A stretch of DNA of 64,000 nt from DATFVA01 sp963832715 (GCA_963832715.1 CAWHVB010000002.1:310001-374000), one strand, 5' to 3'; shown: positions 52,872 to 62,140, numbered from the stretch's first letter. Program-made: numbers and translations. The notes: generated by a model not told the origin, from the sequence alone.

Positions 52872-54814
52872 ATGTTAGACCTCATCAATGTCTCGCTTCA
52901 ATTCGGCGGGAAATATTTATTCAGAGATGTAAACCTGAAAATAAATTCGGGTGATAAAATATCCCTGGTGGGGGCAAACGGTACAGGCAAATCTTCCCTT
53001 CTAAAAATTATAAATGGAGACCTTCAGCCGGAATCAGGGAAAATTCAGCGGCAGAAAAGAATGAGTACAGGTTATCTTCCTCAGGAGAATGTAACCCATA
53101 GCGGTAGTACGCTGCTTGAAGAAGCCAAATCGGCTTTAACCGATATAGTATCCCTGCAGGAAAAAGAAGAAGAACTGACAAATAAGCTCTCCGCAGCGTC
53201 TTTGAGTGATGAAGAAAGAGACGATCTTGTTCATCAGCTAGGGGAAGTGCATATGAGACTGGAGGAACTTGATTCTTACAGTGCAGAATCAAGGGTTGAG
53301 AAAATTCTCACCGGACTCGGGTTTGAGGAAAAAGATTTCCCAAGACTCACAGACGAATTCTCCGGGGGCTGGCAGATGAGGATTGCCCTTGCAAAAATTC
53401 TTATACAGCAGAATGATCTTCTGCTGATGGATGAACCTACTAATCATCTCGACCTTGATTCACTCGAGTGGCTTATTGGATTTTTAAGATCCTATAAGGG
53501 ATCTCTGCTTATAGTCTCACACGATAAACACTTCATAAACCAGGTTACAGGTAAAACTCTCGAGATATACCTCGGTAAGTTCAATACCTATAATGGAAAT
53601 TATGATGACTATCTGAACTATAAAGAGGAAAGAGATAAACTGACTGAAAACCAGTTCGCCCTTCAGCAGAAAAAGATTAAAGAAACAGAAAGATTTATCG
53701 AGAGGTTCCGCTATAAGTCTACCAAGGCCCGTCAGGTACAAAGCAGAATAAAGCAGCTTGAAAAAATGGAACTTATCGAACTGCCTGATACCGGTGATGA
53801 TATTTATATTAAATTCCCTGAACCGCCCTCAAGCGGGAAAGTAAACCTGGAATTAAGAAATGTTACAAAATCGTTCGGGACTAACACAGTCATTAAGGAT
53901 ATAGACTTTTTAGTAAACCGGGGTGATAAGGTTGCTTTTGTGGGTCCTAATGGTGCCGGGAAAACAACTTTGTCCAGGATAATTGCCGGGGTTCTCAATT
54001 TTGACAGTGGTGAACGGATCCCGGGTCACAATACAATAATATCATATTATGCACAGGACGTGGCGGATAATCTGAATCCCGGCCTCGATATAATTGAGAC
54101 GCTGGAAGGTATTGCTGAAGAGAAAACTATAGGCCAGCTTCGTTCTCTTCTCGGTTCTTTTCTGTTTACCGGCGATGATGTGTTTAAAAAGTAGGGGTGT
54201 TGTCGGGCGGAGAAAAGAGCCGGGTTGCACTCGCGAAAATACTTCTTACCAAATCCAATTTTATAATCCTTGATGAGCCTACCAACCATCTCGATATTTC
54301 CTCAAAGAAGGTTCTGCAGAAAGCCCTTGCTGATTTTAAGGGCTCATTAATTCTCGTCTCTCACGATATTGATTTCCTTGAACCTGTAGTAAATAAAGTA
54401 GTAGAGATCAGGAAAGGAAGAATCAGGAATTTCGAAGGCGGAATAGAATATTATATGAGAAAACGGGAAATGGACGGGGAATCTGAAAAAGGAGGAGAAA
54501 CATCTGTCTACAATGAGGCGGCCGCACGTAAAAATCAGAAGCGCATTGAGGCAGAACAAAGACAGAAAAAATATACTGCAACAAAAGATCTGCTCAAAAG
54601 AATAGATGCTCTGGAGAGAAGGATATCTGAACTGGAGGAAAAGGAAAAAAGACTGGAGAAAGAATTGACTCTTCCCGAAACTTATTCAAATCCGGAAATT
54701 GCAAGAGAGAAAAATCTTGAGTTCCAGAACGCAAAGAAAAACCTTGAACAGGTACTTGCTGAATGGGAGAAGGCTTCTGACGAACTAAATCGGATAGAAA
54801 AACAATTCAATTAA
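52872..54814 (+). CDS. ABC-F family ATPase, frameshifted
   Basis: Two plus-strand parts (52872-54194 and 54197-54814) form one ABC-F protein of about 647 aa. First ATPase: GANGTGKSS, FSGGWQMRIALAKIL, LLMDEPTNHLD. Second: GPNGAGKTTL, LSGGEKSRVALAKIL, ILDEPTNHLD, then a charged coiled-coil tail (DALERRISELEEKEKRLEKE), as in Uup/EttA relatives. The break after DDVFKK is a one-base deletion at about 54187-54197; adding one G gives KKVGVLSGGEK, exactly as in the family. ABC-F proteins act on ribosomes. Starts 31 bp after the PorZ-like gene. Confidence 0.88.
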
Positions 54815-55785
54815 ATCTTTAGATTCAAAAATTCTTCAGCAAGAGGGATCCCTCCGTATAATGCAGCATCATCTCCTAATTTTGTCGGAAGTATTTTTAA
54901 GCCTTTTGAGGATGATGGGAGTGCATTATCTTTAAATGATTCTTTTATAAGGGGGATCATAAACTTATCCAGTGCTTCTATTACCCCGCCGCCCAGTATT
55001 ATTAAATCGAGATTGAGCAGGTTGGTGATATCCGCAAGCACCCGTCCGATCGTTTTGCAGGCTTTTGTCAGGTGTTTTACTGCAAGTTTATCATCCTTCT
55101 TTACCGCATTTGCAAGTGCTTTACTTTTGATCTGTTTATCAGAGGATGCAAACTCCTTCAGGATACTTTTTTCGCCTGCCTTTAATTCCTTTTTAATTTC
55201 TCTGTCGATTGCCGTACGGCTGGCAACAGCTTCAAAACATCCATGATTTCCGCAGCCGCAAAGAGGTCCGTTTTTTTCAACCTTTATGTGTCCGATCTCT
55301 CCGGCTGCATAGTCAGCACCCCGGAAGAGCTTACCGTCAAAAATAAATCCGGCGCCTATACCCGTCCCGATAAATACGACAAGCATATCTTTCGCATCTT
55401 TACCTAGTCCGTAATATTTAACCCCGAGCGCTCCTAGGTTTACATCGTTTTCTATTATGACCGGGTAAGGAACCAGTTTCTCCAGTTTTTCTTTGATGTT
55501 ATAATTTTTTAGTCCGAGATTAGGTGCCATTGCTATGACGCCGCTGAACGGGTTCACGCTGCCGGGAACTCCGAGACAGACGGCCGCAACCTGGTCTTTT
55601 TTGAGAGCAGAGTCTTTTACAATTTCGTTTATAGCTTCAGAAAGTATTTTAGTGTAGGCATCCGCATCTTTCCCTGTGCCTGTTGGTTTTTTAATTCTTT
55701 TTACGATTCCTTCTTCGGAATTTATTAATGCTGCCAGAATCTTGGTACCCCCCATATCAACACTGATTATATATTTTCTGCTCAG
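54811..55785 (-). CDS. ROK family sugar kinase (glucokinase-like)
   Basis: The core protein (about 325 aa) has the ATP-binding SVDMGGTKILAALIN, the LGVPGSVNPFSG and GTGIGAGFIFDG loops, and the zinc-binding CGCGNHGCFEA with GEIGH. These mark ROK glucokinase-like enzymes. Start: the longest frame begins with a TTG at 55845 without a ribosome site, whereas AAGGAG (55792-55797) lies 6 nt before an in-frame CTG (55785) and 3 nt before an ATT (55788). I take CTG, tentatively. The adjacent ABC-F gene converges, overlapping by 4 nt. Substrate (glucose or N-acetyl sugar) not determinable. Confidence 0.87.
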   Translation of the reverse strand: MSRKYIISVDMGGTKILAALINSEEGIVKRIKKPTGTGKDADAYTKILSEAINEIVKDSALKKDQVAAVCLGVPGSVNPFSGVIAMAPNLGLKNYNIKEKLEKLVPYPVIIENDVNLGALGVKYYGLGKDAKDMLVVFIGTGIGAGFIFDGKLFRGADYAAGEIGHIKVEKNGPLCGCGNHGCFEAVASRTAIDREIKKELKAGEKSILKEFASSDKQIKSKALANAVKKDDKLAVKHLTKACKTIGRVLADITNLLNLDLIILGGGVIEALDKFMIPLIKESFKDNALPSSSKGLKILPTKLGDDAALYGGIPLAEEFLNLKI

Positions 55786-55925
55786 AATGTTCTCCTTGTA
55801 TTTTTTTTTGCAATGTAAGCTATAAATAAATAGAAATAGTTTCAAAGGTCTTTTTATACTGTGTTACCTGAAACATTAACAACAAAATAATTGTATCTCT
55901 TCCTGTCATCTCTTAATTTTATTTA

Positions 55926-56726
55926 ATGGAAAATATAACGCCTTTAAAAAGATTTGGACAAAATTATCTTAAAGACAATAATATCCTGAATAAGATTATC
56001 GATGAAATAAAACCGGCTAAAAATGATTTTATTGTGGAAATCGGTCCCGGCACAGGTGCGCTTACTTCAAGGCTTTCTGAATCAGGGGCAAATGTTGCAG
56101 CAGTGGAAATCGATAAACGTGTTAAGGATGACCTTGCTGAAAAATTCCCCGGCGTAAATTTTTTTCATGAAGATTTCCTGAAAACAGATCTTAAGAAGAT
56201 CTTCGGAAGCTTCAACGGCAGACTCAGAATTGCCGGAAATATTCCTTATAACCTCACTTCCCCTATCATTTTCAAACTGCTGGATAATAATAACCTGGTT
56301 GAAGATGCCGTTTTTATGGTTCAGTACGAAGTAGCAAAAAGGATTACGGCTTCACCCGGGAGTAAGGACTACGGCATACTCTCTGTACTTCTTCATTATT
56401 TTGCTGACGTTAAATACTGCTTTAAGGTTTCTCCGAATGTTTTTTATCCTAAACCTAAAGTATATTCGGCTGTTATTCATATCTTTATGAAGGAAATGGA
56501 CTCAACAGATGAAATGAAGAGAACCTTTATTAATCTTGTTAAAGCTTCATTCGGAAAAAGAAGAAAAATTATAAAAAATTCACTTGGAGACAGTATATTT
56601 AGAGATATAGATTTTTCTGACTCAGGTATTAACCTGGCTCTCCGTGCGGAGCAGCTGAATTTAAAGGATTTTGAAATTCTTGCAGATTTTATACTTAATC
56701 ACCCTCTTCACGATTCCGGCCGATGA
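55926..56726 (+). CDS. rsmA: 16S rRNA dimethyladenosine transferase
   Basis: The 266-aa enzyme has FGQNYLKDNNILNKI, VEIGPGTGALTSRLSE (SAM-binding), NIPYNLTSPIIFKLL with the NIPY catalytic motif and ASFGKRRKIIKNSL, all diagnostic of KsgA/RsmA. It dimethylates two adjacent adenosines near the 3' end of 16S rRNA. The PAP2 gene overlaps its stop by 4 nt, and ubiE overlaps the PAP2 gene by 8 nt, so the three are an operon. Confidence 0.95.
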   Translation: MENITPLKRFGQNYLKDNNILNKIIDEIKPAKNDFIVEIGPGTGALTSRLSESGANVAAVEIDKRVKDDLAEKFPGVNFFHEDFLKTDLKKIFGSFNGRLRIAGNIPYNLTSPIIFKLLDNNNLVEDAVFMVQYEVAKRITASPGSKDYGILSVLLHYFADVKYCFKVSPNVFYPKPKVYSAVIHIFMKEMDSTDEMKRTFINLVKASFGKRRKIIKNSLGDSIFRDIDFSDSGINLALRAEQLNLKDFEILADFILNHPLHDSGR

Positions 56727-57685
56727 AAAGATTTAAATCTTTTATTAAAAACCTGAAAGCCTATGACCTTGTAGTTGTTGTATTCTATATTTTCCTGATC
56801 ATCATGAATATTATATTTCATGATAAGATTGAGAATACATCATCCTGGCTGGCAATGAACATTGGGGTAATTGTTTTCGCATTCATGATCTCACTCCTTG
56901 AAAATAAGCAGGATCTGAAGTTATGGAGAGTTGTACATTATTGGTATATCGCACCGCTGATTTTCATTACATTTAAAGAATTGTATTACATGATTGAACC
57001 GATAAGGGGTCAGGATTACGATTGGCTTTTTATTAAAATTGACCACTGGATATTCGGGGCGAACCCGACACAGGTGCTGCTGCATACAATTGCGTTCCCT
57101 TTACTGACAGAATTGCTGCAGGTAATCTATAGCATTTTTTATCTGCTGCCGATAATACTGGCACTCGTACTGCTCAGAAAGAAAAAATACCTCGCGCTCG
57201 ACTTTGCAATCTTTTCTATAGTGTACGGGTTTTTTCTATCTTATCTTGGTTATTTTGCTTTACCCGGAATCGGTCCCCGTTTTACCCTGCATAACTTTTC
57301 TCAGCTTGATACTCAGCTCCCGGGTTTATTTCTTACAAAGTATTTAAGGGAATTTGTAAATCTCGGTGAATCTATTTCCTCCTCCACTGTCAACCCGGCC
57401 GCCTATGTCCAGAGAGATGTTTTTCCCAGCGGGCATACGATGATAACTTTAATCGTAATGTATCTTTCGGTCAGGTTGAGAAGCCGGTCGCGTTATTTTT
57501 TTCTCCCGGTCGGTTCACTGCTTATCTTTGCAACCGTGTACCTGCAGTATCATTACGTTATAGATCTTATCGGCGGCTTGATCTTCATGATCTTTTCGGT
57601 CTGGTCGGGCAAATACCTTTTTAACTGGTGGAGAATAAAAACAGGACTGGAAGAGTTCCAATACAACAAAATTAAAGATGACTGA
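56723..57685 (+). CDS. PAP2 superfamily membrane phosphatase
   Basis: The 320-aa integral membrane protein has six or so helices with the PAP2 motifs GYFALPGIGPRF, FPSGHTMITLIVMYL (catalytic histidine region) and YLQYHYVIDLIGG (second histidine and aspartate). The arrangement resembles the Aur1/inositol-phosphoceramide-type PAP2 branch rather than simple PgpB. It may dephosphorylate or exchange a phosphate-headed lipid. Overlaps rsmA (4 nt) and ubiE (8 nt). Confidence 0.85.
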   Translation: MKRFKSFIKNLKAYDLVVVVFYIFLIIMNIIFHDKIENTSSWLAMNIGVIVFAFMISLLENKQDLKLWRVVHYWYIAPLIFITFKELYYMIEPIRGQDYDWLFIKIDHWIFGANPTQVLLHTIAFPLLTELLQVIYSIFYLLPIILALVLLRKKKYLALDFAIFSIVYGFFLSYLGYFALPGIGPRFTLHNFSQLDTQLPGLFLTKYLREFVNLGESISSSTVNPAAYVQRDVFPSGHTMITLIVMYLSVRLRSRSRYFFLPVGSLLIFATVYLQYHYVIDLIGGLIFMIFSVWSGKYLFNWWRIKTGLEEFQYNKIKDD

Positions 57686-58361
57686 AAAGAAAATAGAAGT
57701 TAAGAAAATATTTGATTCTATAGCCTGGAGGTATGATTTTCTTAATCATCTCCTGAGCTTCGGCATGGATATCTACTGGCGGAAAAAAGCTCTGAAGCTT
57801 ACCCGGTTCGGCCGGGAAAGTATTTTGCTCGATATTGCCTGCGGTACAGGCGATGTTGCAATAGAAGCAAAAAAGCAGGGGGTAAATAATATTTATGGGG
57901 CTGATTATTCTTATAATATGTTAAAACTGTTTGAGAAGAAGAGTAAATGGATCCGGCGGAAAACCATCCAGATGGTTGCAGAGAAACTGCCGGTTAAGGA
58001 TGAATCAGTAACGAATATAACCGTTGCGTTTGGCGTCAGAAATTTCTACGATATCCAGGAAGGCTTTAACTCTTTTTATAGAATACTTAAGCATGATGGG
58101 AAGGCAACAATAATTGAATTTAGACTTCCTGCTAATGCTCTTTTCAAGGCACTATACAAATTTTATTTTAAAAAAATCCTTCCTTTAGTTGGAGGCATTA
58201 TTTCCGGCGATATGAAAGCCTACAAATACCTCCCCCGCTCTGTCGAGGAGTTTGATGAAAAAGTTGATATGCCCGAACTCCTTAGAAATTCGGGCTTCAG
58301 AAAAATTGAAATATATCCTATGACTATGGGAATAGTTCAGACAATCATCGCTACAAAGTAA
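57678..58361 (+). CDS. ubiE: Demethylmenaquinone/2-polyprenyl-benzoquinol methyltransferase (UbiE/MenG)
   Basis: The 227-aa SAM enzyme has the UbiE signature: FDSIAWRYDFLNHLLSFGMD, LLDIACGTGDVAIEAKKQG (motif I), MVAEKLPVKDES, NITVAFGVRNFYD and EFRLP. It adds the last methyl group in menaquinone (or ubiquinone) synthesis. Menaquinone is the likely quinone for this lineage. Third gene of the rsmA-PAP2-ubiE unit. Confidence 0.93.
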   Translation: MTEKKIEVKKIFDSIAWRYDFLNHLLSFGMDIYWRKKALKLTRFGRESILLDIACGTGDVAIEAKKQGVNNIYGADYSYNMLKLFEKKSKWIRRKTIQMVAEKLPVKDESVTNITVAFGVRNFYDIQEGFNSFYRILKHDGKATIIEFRLPANALFKALYKFYFKKILPLVGGIISGDMKAYKYLPRSVEEFDEKVDMPELLRNSGFRKIEIYPMTMGIVQTIIATK

Positions 58362-58369
58362 AACAGATG

Positions 58370-58400
58370 CCTGACTCCCTTCAATCAACCAATAGTCAGG
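58370..58400. terminator. Convergent-gene hairpin between ubiE and the lipoprotein gene
   Basis: CCTGACT (58370-58376) pairs with AGTCAGG (58394-58400). Neither side has a strong T-run, so terminator function is only likely by position. Confidence 0.4.
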
Positions 58401-58424
58401 TCCGTTAACTCGCTAAATCCCCTG

Positions 58425-59198
58425 TTATTTAACATCATAAGAAACCAGGCTCTGGGTAATAACCGAGGAAGTATCTGAAAGATCAACACCGCCTCCCGTA
58501 AAAGCATTCAGAATTGTACCGTTTCCCTGCCATTTAACAATCCCTATACCGTCAACCAGCCAGGCATAAGCTTCGTAATTAGTTGTGGATAATGTATTGG
58601 GAAGGGTAAGTCCTAAAGTATACTTGATTCTGACAGCCTCTTTAGTCACATCTCCGGAATTAAGATGAAGCGTAACCGACTCGGTACCGTCATAAGCAGC
58701 GGTTATATTAAGTATCGTCACAGGAAAAATAAGATAGACAATTGAAAGCTTAAATACTGACCAGCTGTGGTTTTCAGTCACAGGGAAAGATAGCATCTTC
58801 ATTTCCTTATCCAGAGAGATATAGCTTCTCAGGCTGTCGGGAATAGCCCCTGATAATCCGGTTGTATCAAGAAAATAAAACAAACTGTCATTTGTTTTAC
58901 GGAAATATGAAAGAGATACTTCACTGGCACCTGGAATGTTAAAGGAATCAATCTGTACCTGGTAGGTCGTGCCGTTCTTTATTTCGGTACCACTGTATAC
59001 AGTGCTTCTCGTGCCGGCTGTCTGCGTACCGCTGGAATCCGTTTTTTGTACTGAGTATGTGTATGTTGATCCGTCTCCATTCGGGAAATATCCTGTATAA
59101 TTCTGGACCGGCGGATTTGTACTGTTATCTTTGTTGCAGGCATTAACCAGCAGTGCAAGTAAGATAATTATAATGGTACCTGCTGTTAATTTTTTCAT
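58425..59198 (-). CDS. Lipoprotein of unknown function
   Basis: The 257-aa protein has a signal peptide with a lipobox (LLALLVNAC), so it is lipid-anchored at Cys21. The mature part (YTGYFPNGDGSTYTYSVQKT; LGLTLPNTLSTTNYEAYAWL; VDGIGIVKWQG) is a beta-rich fold without an enzyme signature; VDGIGIVKWQG recalls domains found in Bacteroidota surface lipoproteins. A function is not recognised. The RdgB gene ends 7 bp upstream on the same strand. Confidence 0.7.
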   Translation of the reverse strand: MKKLTAGTIIIILLALLVNACNKDNSTNPPVQNYTGYFPNGDGSTYTYSVQKTDSSGTQTAGTRSTVYSGTEIKNGTTYQVQIDSFNIPGASEVSLSYFRKTNDSLFYFLDTTGLSGAIPDSLRSYISLDKEMKMLSFPVTENHSWSVFKLSIVYLIFPVTILNITAAYDGTESVTLHLNSGDVTKEAVRIKYTLGLTLPNTLSTTNYEAYAWLVDGIGIVKWQGNGTILNAFTGGGVDLSDTSSVITQSLVSYDVK

Positions 59199-59205
59199 AT
59201 CATCC

Positions 59206-59784
59206 TCATAATATCTTTGTCCTCAATTCTTTGAACGCTTTTGCACGGTGACTGATTTTGTTTTTTTCTTCGAGGGATATTTCGGCCAGCGTTTTTGTAT
59301 AACCTCCTGGAACAAAATGCGGGTCATATCCGAAGCCGTTATTTCCTCTCGGTTCAATAATAATTTCGCCATCGAGCTTTCCGTTTGCAGAAATATATAC
59401 ATTCCCGTTAAAATATACTGCGACAGAAATAAAACGTGCTTTATGAGGTGATGGAAAACCTTTTAATTCGGATATAAGTTTTTGATTGTTATCGTGATCA
59501 TTAGCATTTTCACCGGCATATCTTGCCGAATATACCCCCGGTCTGCCGTCGAGCTGGTCCACCGAAAGCCCTGAATCGTCAGCAATTACAGGTATTTGCA
59601 AAGCATTAAATATCTCTGTCGCTTTCTTCTTCGAATTCTCGAAAAAAGTATCTCTATCTTCAACAACCTGAGGAACATTCTCAAAATCCTGTAAACTTAG
59701 TAATTCGAAAGGGAGTCCGGCCAGTATCTTTTTTATTTCTCTTAATTTACCCTGATTGGTCGTTGCAATTATTAATTTTTTCAA
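59206..59784 (-). CDS. rdgB: XTP/dITP pyrophosphatase (RdgB/HAM1)
   Basis: The 192-aa enzyme has ATTNQGKLREIKKIL (residues about 7-21), DDSGLSVDQLDGRPGVYSAR, NNGFGYDPHFVP and LAEISLEEKNKISHRAKA, the full RdgB signature. It removes non-canonical purine nucleotides by hydrolysis to monophosphates. It overlaps the SemiSWEET gene by 4 nt (ATGA), which implies coupling with an unrelated-looking membrane protein. Confidence 0.95.
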   Translation of the reverse strand: MKKLIIATTNQGKLREIKKILAGLPFELLSLQDFENVPQVVEDRDTFFENSKKKATEIFNALQIPVIADDSGLSVDQLDGRPGVYSARYAGENANDHDNNQKLISELKGFPSPHKARFISVAVYFNGNVYISANGKLDGEIIIEPRGNNGFGYDPHFVPGGYTKTLAEISLEEKNKISHRAKAFKELRTKIL

Positions 59785-60038
59785 GCGTTAACCCCTCTGA
59801 TTTTACGGATCTTGTAAAAAAGATTGATAAGAGCGCCGACAGTAGTCATAGAATTAAGAATTGTGAAAACAGCATCATGTAAAAATATGGCGTACAACGT
59901 AAGAGAAATACTTCCAATAAGATTTAGTATAAGAAAGTAGAAATTAATACTGCATTGTTTATTCTTAATTGTCTCGATTGTCTGAGGGATCCATCCGGCA
60001 GCCAGGGCCAGCAGTCCGATAATTCCGATATATTCCAT
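59781..60038 (-). CDS. SemiSWEET-like small sugar transporter (PQ-loop)
   Basis: The 85-aa protein has three membrane helices. LLALAAGWIPQTIETIKNKQ carries the PQ motif of SemiSWEET/PQ-loop proteins and NFYFLILNLIGSISLTLYAI follows as helix 2. SemiSWEETs work as dimers and transport sugars such as sucrose by facilitated diffusion; substrate here is open. Its gene lies between the AhpD-like and RdgB genes and overlaps rdgB. Confidence 0.75.
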   Translation of the reverse strand: MEYIGIIGLLALAAGWIPQTIETIKNKQCSINFYFLILNLIGSISLTLYAIFLHDAVFTILNSMTTVGALINLFYKIRKIRGVNA

Positions 60039-60062
60039 TATAATCCTGTTTATGCTTTAAAA

Positions 60063-60416
60063 TTATTGTTTCGATTCAGCAAATATTTCATCCATTACTT
60101 CAAATCCATACCTCAGGTGTGGGATGACGATTGACCCGCCGATAATTAATGCGATATTAAATGTTTCGTGAAGCTCTTCCCTGCTAGCGCCTTCCTGGAT
60201 TGACCTGTCGATATGATAAAAAATGCAGTCGTTGCACCGCATAACCATTGAGGCTGCCAGTCCCATAAGTTCTTTCGTTTTTGCCGGCAGGGCACCGTCG
60301 ATATATGCTTTGTTGTCGAGTGCAAAGAATTTATTGAAATCACGGAATCCGGCATTAAGGATCTTTTCATTCATATCCGAGCGGTATTTTCGTGTTTCAG
60401 ATGTCGTCTTTTTCAT
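60063..60416 (-). CDS. Carboxymuconolactone decarboxylase (AhpD-like) family protein
   Basis: I use ATG 60416 behind GGAAG; a longer frame starts with a TTG at 60437. The 117-aa product has CNDCIFYHIDRSIQEGASRE, in which the CxxC plus His form the redox centre of AhpD-like proteins. It is a single small CMD domain that forms an oligomer. It may reduce peroxides or alkylhydroperoxide reductase partners, or be a decarboxylase relative. A TATATTTG -7 box lies upstream (60435-60442, minus). Confidence 0.82.
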   Translation of the reverse strand: MKKTTSETRKYRSDMNEKILNAGFRDFNKFFALDNKAYIDGALPAKTKELMGLAASMVMRCNDCIFYHIDRSIQEGASREELHETFNIALIIGGSIVIPHLRYGFEVMDEIFAESKQ

Positions 60417-60434
60417 ATACTTCCCTTCATTCTC

Positions 60435-60442
60435 CAAATATA
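60435..60442 (-). promoter_or_regulatory. Possible -7 box (TATATTTG) of the AhpD-like gene
   Basis: On the minus strand TATATTTG matches TAnnTTTG about 20 bp upstream of ATG 60416. A -33 TTTG at the right spacing was not found. Confidence 0.3.
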
Positions 60443-60922
60443 TTTAGTAGGTTTTTTCTAATAGTGCACAAATTATTTAAAACAGACGCTAATTAAGTAA
60501 ATTCTCTCCAAAATCAAAAAACTCAAAGTTGATTACTCATCTGATTTATTCGCCATTCCTCTGGACCTGCTGAATATTTAGTACAGTCAATCAATTTGCT
60601 GTTTATTCAAAGACTTCGCTCTTTGGGAATTACTGGCGCTTCCGGAATAATGAACCTGCATTAAGTATAAAATTAAGGAGATACAAAAAATCTCTCTCTA
60701 AACAGCTATAAATACCATCTGAATACGTCCTGAATACGTCTTGAATGCGTTCTGAATACGTCTTAAATACGTTTCAAATATATATTGAATAGGCCATATG
60801 CTCTCAATGTACTCTGCACAGATAAATCTCAGGCAAAGTAAGTGATATTAAATGGTTTGTTATTAATGATTAGAGATGAAAGTAATTTTGAAATACTGAA
60901 TCAGAAAGTGAGGTTTCGACTT
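60438..60922. other. 485-bp intergenic region with 11-bp repeat array
   Basis: It contains the second ATACGT-type 11-bp array (60709-60785) and A/T-rich sequence. No gene was recognised; a plus-strand frame at 60842 is antisense to the rhomboid end. Confidence 0.5.
60709..60785. repeat. Tandem 11-bp units, consensus TGAATACGTYT
   Basis: Units from 60720: TGAATACGTCC, TGAATACGTCT, TGAATGCGTTC, TGAATACGTCT, TAAATACGTTT, CAAATATATAT; TAAATACCATC at 60709-60719 is a degenerate first unit. The period of 11 bp and the ATACGT core match the array at 12594-12659. Confidence 0.88.
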
Positions 60923-61657
60923 TTAATCCGGGATATCGTCATTTTTGTCTTTGTCGTAGGATATCTCAAGTTTATTGGGAGGAATATCGCTTTCTTCTGC
61001 TTCCCAGTCATATTTGTAGTGTTTATCCTTTTTCCGGAAAATGAAAGCGCACACAATACCTGTAATACCTCCGAAGAAATGTGACTCCCATGAGATCCCT
61101 GGCTGCCCCGGAAGTATTCCCCATACCATCCCTCCGTATAAAAAAGTAACCAGAAGTGAAAGCCCGATCGAGCGGTTGTCTCTCTTAAAGATTCCGCTGA
61201 AGAAAAGAAATGCTGCAAAACCATAGATAAGTCCGCTTGCACCAATATGATAAACAGATCGCGCAAACAGCCATACAAGAAGCCCGGTAAAAAGATATAT
61301 TAAAGCTATAACTTTATATGCTGTCTCCGGGTAAAAATAGATCAGACCGGCAGAAAGCAGGAAAACCGGAAGGGTGTTGGAAATTAAATGAGTATACCCG
61401 GCATGGATCAATGGGGAAGTAATTATACCGATCAGCCCTGAAAGTCTCCGTGGATACAGCCCGAACTCGTATGGAAAATCCAGGTTAAATGTCTGCTGAA
61501 CAATCAATATTATCCACAGTAATAGAATGAATGCTGCAGGTACTAGCACACTTTTAACTATCTGAATTTTATCCTTCTCTTCTGCCAAAACAAATCCGGT
61601 ATTTTGTTTACAATACAAATTTAATATTAAATACTTATTATTTTGTATCCGAGCCAA
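60923..61657 (-). CDS. Rhomboid family intramembrane serine protease
   Basis: The product (up to 244 aa) has six or so membrane helices, with LIHAGYTHLISNTLPV, the catalytic serine in GASGLIYGFAAFLFF and the catalytic histidine in SHFFGGITGIVC. The C-terminal tail is acidic and charged (DWEAEESDIPPNKLEISYDK). The longest frame begins with TTG at 61657; a downstream TTG at 61588 (LAEEKDKIQ) is an alternative, so the N-terminus is uncertain. Cleaves within the membrane; substrates unknown. Confidence 0.87.
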   Translation of the reverse strand: MARIQNNKYLILNLYCKQNTGFVLAEEKDKIQIVKSVLVPAAFILLLWIILIVQQTFNLDFPYEFGLYPRRLSGLIGIITSPLIHAGYTHLISNTLPVFLLSAGLIYFYPETAYKVIALIYLFTGLLVWLFARSVYHIGASGLIYGFAAFLFFSGIFKRDNRSIGLSLLVTFLYGGMVWGILPGQPGISWESHFFGGITGIVCAFIFRKKDKHYKYDWEAEESDIPPNKLEISYDKDKNDDIPD

Positions 61658-61697
61658 AAATGAATTCCGTTCTGAATTATCGCTTAAGGTGAAAAAG

Positions 61698-62099
61698 ATG
61701 GTTGATGAAATAATAAAAGAAGTGTCAGGATGGGAAAATGTTTCCAGTGCTCCCCACAGGTTCGGCGGGACTGAATTCCGTTACGGCAAGCCCGAGCTTG
61801 GACATATTCACCGGAACGGTCTGGCGGATATTCCTTTCCCCATGAAAGTGAGGGATGAACTCATTAAAGAAAAAATTGTTCATCCTCACCATATTATTCC
61901 AGAATCAGGATGGATCAGTTTTTATGTAAGAAGTCAGGAGGACGTTAAAACAGCAGTTAAATTATTCAGACTATCCTATCTGAGATATGCAATAAAAAGA
62001 AATAAAAATGGTGTGGATTATAAGGATGAAATAGAGAATATGGATCTGCCGGAATCAATCAAAATTATTTACAAAAATTTAGAGATGTCATCCCGGTGA
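61698..62099 (+). CDS. DUF5519 (luciferase-domain) family protein
   Basis: I use ATG 61698 behind AAGGTG; a GTG at 61689 is also in frame. The 133-aa product has SAPHRFGGTEFRYGKPELGH, IHRNGLADIPFPMKVRDELI and HHIIPESGWISFYVRSQEDV, which I recognise as the small 'luciferase domain' (DUF5519) family. Despite the name, no light reaction is known for it. Stand-alone, divergent from rhomboid, followed by a hairpin that covers its stop codon. Confidence 0.82.
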   Translation: MVDEIIKEVSGWENVSSAPHRFGGTEFRYGKPELGHIHRNGLADIPFPMKVRDELIKEKIVHPHHIIPESGWISFYVRSQEDVKTAVKLFRLSYLRYAIKRNKNGVDYKDEIENMDLPESIKIIYKNLEMSSR

Positions 62100-62121
62100 C
62101 CTGAACTTCAAATCACCGGGA
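62091..62121. terminator. Bidirectional hairpin between the DUF5519 and DUF2911 genes
   Basis: TCCCGGTGA (62091-62099) and TCACCGGGA (62113-62121) form a perfect 9-bp stem; its left arm contains the DUF5519 stop codon. T-runs are weak on both sides. Confidence 0.55.
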
Positions 62122-62140
62122 ATCGAAATAATAAACAGAA

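Noticed and set aside
18213..54814. Programmed frameshifting as a common cause of the split genes
   Set aside because: The sites share no slippery heptamer or stimulator hairpin, and the directions differ (insertions versus one deletion).
60842..61084. Plus-strand 80-codon frame before the rhomboid gene
   Set aside because: It is antisense to the rhomboid C-terminus, with no ribosome site or known domain.
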